Positions 53,973-63,200 of a stretch of DNA of 64,000 nucleotides are shown piece by piece (the first letter of the stretch is position 1; each line of letters begins with the position of its first letter). Position numbers and translations under genes: made by a program. This DNA comes from Aliikangiella maris (GTDB lineage: Bacteria; Pseudomonadota; Gammaproteobacteria; Enterobacterales; Kangiellaceae), in the NCBI RefSeq assembly GCF_040719265.1, contig NZ_JBFDAH010000020.1, positions 1-64,000 on the forward strand, read 5' to 3'. The notes beneath the pieces were generated by a model that did not search any database, was not told the origin of the DNA, and saw only the letters and a list, made by a program, of their open reading frames with translations.

Positions 53973-55190
53973 ATGCACCGCTTTTTAATGTCATTGAAAA
54001 ATCCGTGGGTCAGAGAACTGGCCTGGATATTCAATTCACCAGCAATGATAGATGAAGCGATTTTTACACCGCCATTTGCACAAATTGCCAGACACAATAT
54101 AAATCAGTGGATAACCGCACTTGATTGCTTTCCCGAGCCACTTATTGCTCATTTGAGTGATAAAAATTTAAAAATGCTTGGTCCTTATTTTGAAGCACTG
54201 TGGGAATTCTTTTTTTTAAATTATCCTGGTTTTCAGCTAATTGCTAAAAATTTACAAGTTAGAGATGGTCAGTCGACAATTGGTGAGTTTGACTTTATTG
54301 TCTACTTTGAACCTACGGATGAATATTTTCACCTTGAGGTCGCGGTTAAATATTATTTGGGGATTGAGCGAGTGTTGGCTGCGTCTGCTGTTAGTCAAAA
54401 TCAAGCCAATAATGGCGATAATCATGGTTATAATAATCATAGTTATAATAATGGCTATACTGAAAAGCAACTTAATGGACTGTTATCCTCACCGACAATC
54501 AGCGAGAAGGTCAATTATTCGCGAATGAACCAGTGGATAGGCCCTGGTTTGGTTGATAGGCTGGATAAAAAATTCCATAAACTGGGAATAAAACAAGCGC
54601 GTTTATCAACCACTAGCGCCGGGCGTGAACAACTTAAAATGCTGGGCATCAAGCAAATTAGCCCACAAATTTGCTTATTGGGCTATTTGTTTTATCCTCA
54701 TCGGATAAACAAAAAAACTTCTGCGAGAGAGTGGGATAAAAATGTTGCTTTCACCGCCCCCATGTTACCGCCGCAATCCAGTCATAGTCAGCACAACCGA
54801 GGGTTTTGGTTAAAGGCTTCTCAGCTAAAATCCTCAGAATTAACCTCATTAGGCCGCATCGCTATTGAAAAATATCTGATGATACAAAATTTTCATGCAT
54901 TTTCTGCCAACACGCATTTGCGATGGGCCGTAATTGCCAAGCCACACTGGATGGCGCCACATAGAAAAAAACACGATGAGCTGTTAACGACCGACACCTT
55001 ACTGCAACACCTGATTACACATTTTAGTAAATCGACTATCCCTCAATTTATTGCCCTTTTTATTCCACTGAAACTGGTTGAAAATCATGCCAAACCAATC
55101 GAGGATTTACTCTGCACCACTCCAGATGAATCCTTCGTATCTATTGGCTTTGGCTTTGTAGTGGATGATAGTTGGCCTGTCGGTAACTAA
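53973..55190 (+). CDS. DUF1853-family protein, possible nuclease fold
   Basis: The 405-residue product matches DUF1853. GEFDFIVYF followed by FHLEVAVKYYLG is compatible with a PD-(D/E)xK nuclease core (Asp then E...K), and WIGPGLVDRLDKKFHKL is the family GPN..DRLD signature. Between them sits an Asn/Gly/Tyr/His-rich insert of about 20 residues (bases 54409-54460) that looks like expansion of AATAATGG/TTATAATAA repeats. Located in an operon with DUF2797, immediately before hisS. Confidence 0.9.
   Translation: MHRFLMSLKNPWVRELAWIFNSPAMIDEAIFTPPFAQIARHNINQWITALDCFPEPLIAHLSDKNLKMLGPYFEALWEFFFLNYPGFQLIAKNLQVRDGQSTIGEFDFIVYFEPTDEYFHLEVAVKYYLGIERVLAASAVSQNQANNGDNHGYNNHSYNNGYTEKQLNGLLSSPTISEKVNYSRMNQWIGPGLVDRLDKKFHKLGIKQARLSTTSAGREQLKMLGIKQISPQICLLGYLFYPHRINKKTSAREWDKNVAFTAPMLPPQSSHSQHNRGFWLKASQLKSSELTSLGRIAIEKYLMIQNFHAFSANTHLRWAVIAKPHWMAPHRKKHDELLTTDTLLQHLITHFSKSTIPQFIALFIPLKLVENHAKPIEDLLCTTPDESFVSIGFGFVVDDSWPVGN
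54409..54460 (+). repeat. Low-complexity in-frame insert in DUF1853
   Basis: Degenerate repeats of ATAATCATGGTTATAATAA type encode a Asn-Tyr-Gly-His-rich stretch between two conserved blocks, apparently a loop expansion. Confidence 0.6.
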
Positions 55191-55228
55191 ATTATGGGAA
55201 TTTTTCGCGAAATAAACCCCAATTGCCC

Positions 55229-55257
55229 CTGTTTCCGAGTAGAAATTAGGCTATAAT
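55229..55257 (+). promoter_or_regulatory. Candidate promoter of the hisS operon
   Basis: TATAAT at 55252-55257 lies 60 bp before the hisS start. A poor -35 (CTGTTT, 55229-55234) is 17 bp upstream, so the -10 element is the main evidence. Confidence 0.5.
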
Positions 55258-55317
55258 TGCGCGTTCGATTTTGAGTGCATTTTTTAAACCTTATCGTTAA
55301 TCAGTCAGGATAGTACA

Positions 55318-56610
55318 TTGAGCAAAGCATTTCAGGCCGTAAAAGGCATGAACGACTGTCTACCACAAACTTCTCCCATTTGGCATTACCTAGAAAATTG
55401 CCTGCGTGAGTTGGTAGCCAGTTATGGTTACGCAGAAATCAGAACGCCGATTATTGAAAATACTCAGCTGTTTTGCCGCTCAATTGGCGAAGTAACTGAT
55501 ATTGTTGAAAAAGAAATGTACACCTTTGTGGATAAAGGTGAAGATAGCCTGACAATGCGGCCTGAAGGTACTGCGGCGTGTGTGCGTGCAGGTATTGAAC
55601 ATGGTCTGTTGTATAACCAGCAACAACGCTTGTGGTATATGGGGCCAATGTTTCGTCGCGAGAAACCTCAAAAGGGGCGATATCGTCAGTTTCATCAGTT
55701 TGGTGCGGAAGCCTTTGGTTTTGACGGACCGGATATTGATGTTGAGTTAATCGCTTTAACCGCTCGTTTATGGAAAAAGCTTGGATTTGCTGATCAAGTT
55801 GAGTTGCAGATTAATTCATTAGGCAGTAACCAAGCTCGTGAAGCTTATAAGGTGCTGTTAGTTGAGTATTTTAATGCTAATTTTTCAGCGTTGGATGAAG
55901 ATAGCCAACGTCGTTTAAATTCAAATCCATTGCGTATTTTAGATAGTAAAAATCCGCAAATGGCAGAGCTGATTGGTCATGCACCTAAATTAACCGAGCA
56001 TTTAGATGACGAATCTCAAGAACATTTTAAGCGTTTGTGTGCAAAGCTTCAGCAGCTTGGCATAAACTATACGGTCAATCCTACCCTGGTGCGTGGGCTT
56101 GATTATTATAACCGTACGGTTTTTGAGTGGGTAACTCAAACCTTAGGATCTCAAGGGACCATATGTGCTGGTGGGCGATATGATGGTCTGGTAACACAGC
56201 TTGGTGGACAGGCCACACCTGGCTGTGGGTTTGCAATGGGATTAGAACGAATTATTTTAATGTTAGAGTCTCAGCCTGATTTAGCTGCAAAACTTTCTGC
56301 GCCGGTTGATGTCTACATTTGCACTTTGGGTGAAAATGCCGAAACGCAGGGCAGTATGTTAGCTGAGAAATTACGCGATGATTTACCTGAATTGAAGATT
56401 CAACTGCATTGTGGTGGTGGTAATTTTAAAAAGCAGTTGAAAAAAGCAGACAAATCACAAGCGACAATTGCACTGATTATTGGTGACGAAGAGGCAACTA
56501 ATCAAGCGGTTAGTGTCAAATGTTTGCGAGTTGAAAAGCCGCAACAAACTATAGCGCAGTCCTTGTTAAGTGAGCAGCTGCCGTTGTTATTTAATGAATT
56601 TATTGATTAA
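55318..56610 (+). CDS. hisS: Histidyl-tRNA synthetase
   Basis: The 430-residue class II synthetase charges tRNA-His. It starts with TTG (AGGA 8 bp upstream). Motif 1 region (KGMNDCLP ... IRTPIIE), motif 2 (YMGPMFRREKPQKGRYRQFHQFG) and motif 3 (GCGFAMGLERI) are intact; LVRGLDYYNRTVFEW and AGGRYDGL are the HisA/HisB histidine-binding signatures. The C-terminal anticodon-binding domain (VDVYICTLGE ...) is complete. It begins the hisS-yfgM-bamB-der unit. Confidence 0.98.
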   Translation: MSKAFQAVKGMNDCLPQTSPIWHYLENCLRELVASYGYAEIRTPIIENTQLFCRSIGEVTDIVEKEMYTFVDKGEDSLTMRPEGTAACVRAGIEHGLLYNQQQRLWYMGPMFRREKPQKGRYRQFHQFGAEAFGFDGPDIDVELIALTARLWKKLGFADQVELQINSLGSNQAREAYKVLLVEYFNANFSALDEDSQRRLNSNPLRILDSKNPQMAELIGHAPKLTEHLDDESQEHFKRLCAKLQQLGINYTVNPTLVRGLDYYNRTVFEWVTQTLGSQGTICAGGRYDGLVTQLGGQATPGCGFAMGLERIILMLESQPDLAAKLSAPVDVYICTLGENAETQGSMLAEKLRDDLPELKIQLHCGGGNFKKQLKKADKSQATIALIIGDEEATNQAVSVKCLRVEKPQQTIAQSLLSEQLPLLFNEFID

Positions 56611-56625
56611 GCGTGGGAGTTTCAA

Positions 56626-57420
56626 GTGAGTTACGACACAGAAGAACAACAAATTGAAAAATTAAAAGAGTGGTGGAGTGAAAATGGTACACCACTGGTT
56701 ATAGGTGCCGTATTAGGGCTGGCTGGTTTTGCTGGTTGGAAATTCTGGGATGAAAAACAAAGCACCTATCAGGCTGCTGCATCTGACATGTATATTAAAG
56801 TGACAGAAACACTGAAAACTGACACAAAAGATGGATTAACCGAGCGCGCCCAAGCGGTAAAAGATCAATATCCAGATTCAAGCTATGCGGTTTTATCAGC
56901 TTTGCATTTAGCAAAATTGGCGATTGATAAAGAAGAATTAGATGAAGCAATCAATGAGTTAAACTGGATTATCAAAGAACATGCTGATAATGAGCTGGCC
57001 AATATCGCTAAAATCCGTTTGGCAAGAATTTATATTCAGCAAGATAAAGCCAACGACGCGCTTAAACTGCTTGATGCGAATAATGAGTCCGGTTATTACG
57101 AATTGGCTCATTTGGTAAAAGGTGATGCTCTGTTGGCGCTTGGCAAAAAAGATGAAGCATTAACGGCGTATAAAATAGCCAAAACTGATGAAGAGGTTGT
57201 TTCACGTCACCCAAGCTTACAATTTAAAATTGATCAACTCAGCCAGCCGTCGACAGAAGCGGTGATGGTTTCAATTGCTGCGACTACTACTCCAACTGAC
57301 AGTGATTCCAGCGAGAACCCCTCATCGGCAGAAGAAACTACTGACTCAGACAGCAATAATGAGAGTGCTTCTGAGCAACAAACTGCTAATTCTCAAGCGC
57401 AAGCAGGAGAGCTGCAGTAA
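56626..57420 (+). CDS. YfgM-like TPR membrane protein
   Basis: The 264-residue product starts with GTG 15 bp after hisS. N-terminal cytoplasmic stretch (EEQQIEKLKEWWSENG), a membrane helix (VIGAVLGLAGFAGW) and a periplasmic TPR domain match YfgM, which assists envelope protein biogenesis with the Sec translocon. The Ser/Asn/Glu-rich C-terminus (about 220-264) is a nonconserved extension. Its stop codon overlaps the bamB start (TAATG). Confidence 0.95.
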   Translation: MSYDTEEQQIEKLKEWWSENGTPLVIGAVLGLAGFAGWKFWDEKQSTYQAAASDMYIKVTETLKTDTKDGLTERAQAVKDQYPDSSYAVLSALHLAKLAIDKEELDEAINELNWIIKEHADNELANIAKIRLARIYIQQDKANDALKLLDANNESGYYELAHLVKGDALLALGKKDEALTAYKIAKTDEEVVSRHPSLQFKIDQLSQPSTEAVMVSIAATTTPTDSDSSENPSSAEETTDSDSNNESASEQQTANSQAQAGELQ

Positions 57421-58571
57421 TGGCGTTGGTTAACAATTCAGTAATACGCTGCTTATTGTTACTGACTGCGTTGATTGTTGCCGGTTGTAGTGATGAAGTT
57501 GATATTTACGAGCCCGATCCGCTGGTTGATTTAGATAACCAGTTTGAAACTAAAGTATTATGGAAAACCAGTATTGGTGATGGCACAAATGATAAAACCG
57601 TAAAATTGTCACCGGTTTATGCCTATCAAAAAATATTCGTGGCCGATGGGTCAGGAAATGTTGCCGCGGTTAACCCTGATAATGGCGAGGTGATCTGGCA
57701 AACAGAATTAAATACAGTAATTGGTGGCGGTCCTGCGGTTGCCAATAATATTGTTGCAGTAGGGACTACTCAAGGTGAAGTCATTGTTTTAAATGCTGCT
57801 GATGGTACTGAAAAGTGGCGTCGTGCGGTTTCCAGTGAAATTATTACCAGTCCTGCAGTCGGTGATGGTTATGTGGTCGTTCGCTCAGTTAATGATAAGT
57901 TAACGGCTTTTGATGCGGAAAGTGGTGAACAGCAATGGTTGCATGATCAAACCATGCCAAGTTTGACACTACGCGGCGATTCTTCACCTGTCATTGTAGG
58001 TGGTGGTGTAATTTCTGGTTTTTCTAACGGTAAATTAGCGGTATTTTTATTGGATAGTGGGCGTTTAGCCTGGGAAAAAACGATTACTGCCCCTGTTGGA
58101 TATTCTGAAATTCAAAAACTGGTAGATGTTGATGTTAAACCGCTGGTTTCAGGCACTAACGTGTATGTGGCTGCCTATAATGGTAACTTAACCAGTATTG
58201 AAGCCAGTAATGGACAAGCCATTTGGCAACGTGAACTATCAACTTTTCAGGAAATTACGTTGTCAGAATTAATCTTGTTAGTGACCCATGAAAATAGTCA
58301 TGTCAGTGCGGTTGATAAATCAAATGGAGTGATTTTATGGACCCAAAAAGCATTGCATCGCCGTCAGTTATCTGCGCCAGAATCGATTGGTGATAATGTG
58401 GTCGTGACCGATTTTGAAGGCTACTTACATTGGCTGTCACGTAAAGATGGCACTTTGGTTAGTCGAGAGCATATCGATTCTGATGGTATCAGTGCGGTAC
58501 CTTTAGTTATTGATAATAAAGTTATTTTATTCGGGCATAGTGGTAATCTCTATGCTGTCGCAAAGCGATAG
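57420..58571 (+). CDS. bamB: BamB outer-membrane assembly lipoprotein
   Basis: The 383-residue product is an eight-bladed PQQ-like propeller that assists BamA in inserting barrel proteins. Lipobox LIVAGC gives a lipidated Cys near residue 21. Repeats such as VAAVNPDNGEVIWQT, VIVLNAADGTEKWRR and LTAFDAESGEQQW are visible. Gene starts on the last base of the yfgM-like stop, and der follows 10 bp after its end. Confidence 0.97.
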   Translation: MALVNNSVIRCLLLLTALIVAGCSDEVDIYEPDPLVDLDNQFETKVLWKTSIGDGTNDKTVKLSPVYAYQKIFVADGSGNVAAVNPDNGEVIWQTELNTVIGGGPAVANNIVAVGTTQGEVIVLNAADGTEKWRRAVSSEIITSPAVGDGYVVVRSVNDKLTAFDAESGEQQWLHDQTMPSLTLRGDSSPVIVGGGVISGFSNGKLAVFLLDSGRLAWEKTITAPVGYSEIQKLVDVDVKPLVSGTNVYVAAYNGNLTSIEASNGQAIWQRELSTFQEITLSELILLVTHENSHVSAVDKSNGVILWTQKALHRRQLSAPESIGDNVVVTDFEGYLHWLSRKDGTLVSREHIDSDGISAVPLVIDNKVILFGHSGNLYAVAKR

Positions 58572-58581
58572 GTTTTAGTTA

Positions 58582-60099
58582 ATGCTTCCAGTGATTGCGC
58601 TTGTTGGGCGTCCCAATGTCGGTAAATCCACGTTGTTTAATCGGTTTACTCGAACGCGAGATGCACTGGTTGCTGATTTGCCCGGGTTAACTCGTGATCG
58701 TCAATACGGTCATGCAACATTAAATGATCACCCATTTATTATTATTGATACTGGCGGAATTACCGGTGGTGAGGTTGGGGTCGATGGTTTAATGGCAGAA
58801 CAGTCCATGCAGGCTGTTCGAGAATCCGATATCACCTTGTTTATTGTCAGTGCGAGGGATGGTTTAACACCCGTAGATGAGTCCATCGCACAGCAACTGC
58901 GTTCAGAAAATAAATCAGTTCATTTAGTTGTTAATAAAATTGATGGCATGGACCAAAATACCGTGCTGGCCGATTTTTATGCACTTGGTTTTCAGTCAGT
59001 TTCAGCGATTGCTGCGGCACATGGCCGTGGCGTGGGTAAACTGATTGAAAATGTGATTTTTCCAGCCGCTAATATCAGTTTGCACGAGGCGTCTGAACTA
59101 CAAAGCGAATCAGAAAACGAAAATACTGCCGACACTGGCTCGGCCGAAAGCGCTGATTTGCCAACAGAAATCGCGCCAAGTGATGATGATGCGCTGGTTG
59201 CAGAAGAATCTGAGCATGGCCCTAAACTGGCAATTATTGGTCGTCCGAATGTTGGTAAATCAACCTTAGTTAATCGTTTGTTGGGCGAAGAACGCGTCGT
59301 TGTATATGATATGCCAGGGACTACGCGTGACTCTATTTATATTGATATGCAGCGTCGCAATAAAAAGTATACGCTAATCGATACTGCTGGTGTGCGCAAG
59401 CGCGGTAAAGTCAATGAAGCCGTCGAAAAATTTTCAGTTTTAAAAACTTTGCAGGCTATTAATGATGCCAATGTCGTTGTCATGATTTTTGATGCGCGTG
59501 AAGGAATTACTGAACAGGATTTAAATTTATTAGGCTTTGCGATTGAAGCCGGACGCTCATTGGTTCTGGCGGTAAATAAGTGGGACAATCTGCCGGAAGA
59601 TAAAAGAATTGATGTTAAAGAAGCAATTAGTCGCCGCTTGTACTTTGCTGATTTTGCTCGTTTAAAATTTATTTCTGCTTTGCATGGAACAAATGTCGGA
59701 CATCTTTGGGATGCCGTTGATGAGGCCTATGCGGGGGCGCGAGTGAAAATGACATCGTCAAAATTAACCCGTTTGTTAGAAATGATTGTTGCCAAGCATC
59801 AACCTCCTGCCGGTGGACGCTTTAAAATTAAGTTGCGTTACGCTCATCCTGGGGGGCACAATCCGCCAAGAATTGTTATTCATGGTAATCAAACCACATC
59901 GTTGCCGAATTCTTATATTCGATATCTGGAAAAAAGCTTTCGAGAAGCGCTTAAAATTGTTGGTACGCCAATCAAATTTGAGTTAAAAGAAAGTGTTAAT
60001 CCGTTTGAAGGGCGTAAGAAAAAAGTGACCGAAGAGCTGCTTGAAAAAGCTCGTCGTAATCGTAAACGTATTAAAAAGTTTGCTAAAAAGAAAAGTTGA
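58582..60099 (+). CDS. der: Ribosome biogenesis GTPase Der (EngA)
   Basis: The 505-residue product has two tandem GTPase domains, both with GRPNVGKST (Walker A), a DxxG (DTGG, DTAG) and NKxD motifs (VNKIDG, VNKWDN), then the KH-like C-terminal domain (GHNPPRIVIHGNQ). The acidic linker between the G domains is longer than usual (about 170-210). It acts in 50S subunit maturation. The basic tail (KRIKKFAKKKS) is typical. Confidence 0.98.
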   Translation: MLPVIALVGRPNVGKSTLFNRFTRTRDALVADLPGLTRDRQYGHATLNDHPFIIIDTGGITGGEVGVDGLMAEQSMQAVRESDITLFIVSARDGLTPVDESIAQQLRSENKSVHLVVNKIDGMDQNTVLADFYALGFQSVSAIAAAHGRGVGKLIENVIFPAANISLHEASELQSESENENTADTGSAESADLPTEIAPSDDDALVAEESEHGPKLAIIGRPNVGKSTLVNRLLGEERVVVYDMPGTTRDSIYIDMQRRNKKYTLIDTAGVRKRGKVNEAVEKFSVLKTLQAINDANVVVMIFDAREGITEQDLNLLGFAIEAGRSLVLAVNKWDNLPEDKRIDVKEAISRRLYFADFARLKFISALHGTNVGHLWDAVDEAYAGARVKMTSSKLTRLLEMIVAKHQPPAGGRFKIKLRYAHPGGHNPPRIVIHGNQTTSLPNSYIRYLEKSFREALKIVGTPIKFELKESVNPFEGRKKKVTEELLEKARRNRKRIKKFAKKKS

Positions 60100-60261
60100 G
60101 TTTTGTGCCAAAATTCAATTATCTTAATATCAATTGAATTGTTAGCAAAGGGCTGCACTAAGTAAAACTATTCTTTTTTGAGATTAAAGCTATTTTGGCT
60201 AACCTGAACAAATTCAACTAAGCTATTTATTAAGTTTAATTATTCGTCAGGTTAACTTTTC

Positions 60262-63200
60262 TTGGTGGTCAGGTGCCTTATACTCTGTGTGTTTGCCTGG
60301 TGTGTCATTCGCTTGACGATTGGCTCTGCATATGCTTTTAACCGATTTGACCGCTATCAGCTTGAACAAGGTTTATCACAAAATACCGTCAATTGTATTT
60401 TACAGGATCACTTTGGGTTTATCTGGATTGGAACACAAGATGGTTTGAATCGATTTGATGGCTATCAATTTGTTGCTTTTCAAGACGATAACAATAGTCC
60501 CACCGCTATTTCAGATGATTTCATTACCGCGCTGCTATTGACACGAAATAATGAATTATGGGTCGGTACTCGCAGCGGTGGACTTAATCAATTTCACTTT
60601 CAAACGGAATCTTTTTCTCATTATCGTCAGTCTACTCAAACGGGAATGAAATCAAGCGATCGTATTTCATCGATGATAGAAATTGACGATAATGAATTCT
60701 GGATTGGAACCTCGGGTGGGATTAATCGATTTGCTAAAAAGTCAGGACGTTTTTCTCTGGTTTCAACTAAGTTTGATGACAAACAACTAGTTGTCTCGCA
60801 ATTATTTCAAGACTCAAGTGGTGCAATTTGGGTCGCAACTGATCACAATGGAATTATTAAATTTACGGGTGATAATTTTCAACATATTGATTACTACAAT
60901 ACTCGCAATACGCCAACTTTACTCTCCGATAAAATTAATCATTTTTTTCAGGACTCTCGTGGCTATTTATGGATAGCGACAGACAAAGGAATTAATCGAA
61001 TTGCTTTGACCGGTCAGTTGGTTAATCAACATAGTGTTGCGAATAAAAGTCAACTATTAGTCTTTGAACAGTTTTTCTATGACGATGACACAACAAGTGT
61101 GCAAAATGGTCGAGCTGTCAGAGATTTTGCCGAAGCCGAAGATGGAAGTGTTTGGATTGCTACCGAAAATGGATTAAGCCAGTTTCAACCCGATAACCGG
61201 CAGTTTATGCATCTTGCTCACGATCCTAGTGATGAATATTCTATTGGTGGAAATTCTATTAATACGATTTTTATTAGTGAAGATAATGTTATTTGGTTAG
61301 GATTATTTTCTCGTGGACTAAATAAGTTTGCTATTAATACCAAGCATTTTCAGCATTTCAAACAAAATCCCTATGATCCGAACTCTTTAAGCAAAAATAA
61401 TGTATGGACTTTTGCTGAAAAAAATCCTCATGAAATTTGGGTTGGAACTGATGGGGGCGGGGTAAATTTATTTCATACAAAAAGTCAGCGTTTTACCCAT
61501 TATAAGCATGATCCTAAAAATAAAAATAGCCTTTCAGACAATAGAGTTTGGGCTGTTTTACAAACAACACCCGATGAGCTGTGGGTAGGAACCTACGCCA
61601 GTGGATTGAATCGAATCAACTTAATAACTAATCAAGTTGTTCATATGCGACATGATAAAAACGATGTATCTACACTTAGCGATGATCGAATTATTCATTT
61701 ATACCAGGATAGCCAAAAAAATATCTGGGTTGGTACACGCAATGGACTGAATCGCTTTGATGAAAAAAATAATCGGTTTGTTCGATACTTTCATGAATCA
61801 GATAATGAGAACTCGCTATCGGGCAATTTCATACTGAATTTTATTGAAGATAAAAAAGGCCAGTTTTGGATTAGTACTTATGATGCAGGCGTTACACATT
61901 TTGACCCGCGGCGTCAGCAGTTTACTCGATTTCGTTACATGCCAAATAATTCAAATTCAATTTCAAATGACAAAGTAATGTATACAATGGTTGCCAGTGA
62001 CGGCATGATTTGGGTCGCCACTTATGGAGGAGGAATAAATCGAATTGACCCTTTGAGTGGATTAATTCGTCGTTTTGATAAACGACATGGGCTCAATAAT
62101 AATTCTGTCTATGCGCTGCTCGAAGACTCAAAAGGTTATATTTGGCTATCATCAAATAGCGGTATTTCTATGTTTGATCCTGTTGCAGAAAGCTTTACCC
62201 ATTTTTCATTATCTTCCGGTCTACAAAGTTCTGAATTTAATAGTGGTGCTTACTTAAAAGCTTCAGATGGTTACTTTTATTTTGGTGGTGTAAATGGATT
62301 TAATCGTTTTTTACCAGAAGCGATTAAATCGGCTGATGTTAACTTGAACGTTATATTAACTCAATTAAAAATTTTTAATCAAACAGTAGACGTGGCCGTT
62401 AATAGCGAACAACTTCAATCGCCAGAAAAGTATCATTTAAAAAAAGCGATTTACCTTACAGATGAAATTACATTAACCCATAAAGAGTCATTGGTTTCAT
62501 TTGAGTTTTCGAGCTTGAATTATAATTATGCCAATGAAATTATTTATCAGTATCAATTAGAAGGGTTTGATGAAGACTGGATTACTGCTGGCAACAATGC
62601 ACGTAATGCTACCTATACTAGTCTTCCTCCCGGCAAATATCGCTTAAAACTGCGCGCTAGAGTTGGACAGAGCCCTTGGGGCATTGCTTCTGATACGCTT
62701 GTTGTTAAAGTCAAAGCGGCACCTTGGCGATCTGGATGGGCCTACTTTATTTATGTGATGTTACCGTTAAGTATTATTCTGGCGTTTGTTTACCAACGAT
62801 TACAACAGTATAAGCAGTTAAGTAAAAGTGAAGCGCGACTCGCTTTTTCACTATGGGGAAGCCGTAATCAATTATGGGATTGGGATTTACAAACTAGCAC
62901 TATTATTTTTTCCTCTGGAAAGTCACAAATAAGAGAAGAACAACAAGTCGAGCACTTTGATTTATTCGCACTAAAAAATGTGGTTCACCCTGATGATTTT
63001 CAACAAGTTGAATCTTTATTTGAACAACACATTCATGATAAAACTGCCTATCTTGATGTAATTTATCGACGTAAAAATAATGCAAAACAATGGCATTGGT
63101 ATCGTGCCAGGGGGCGTGCGGTGAGTCGCCAAAAAGATGGTTTAGCGAATCGTATTGTTGGTACGCTTGAAGATGTTGATGAACTGGTTAACGCACAACA

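Noticed and set aside
60100..60261. Terminator after der
   Set aside because: An AT-only inverted repeat near 60112-60140 lacks a GC stem and T-run; not counted as terminator.
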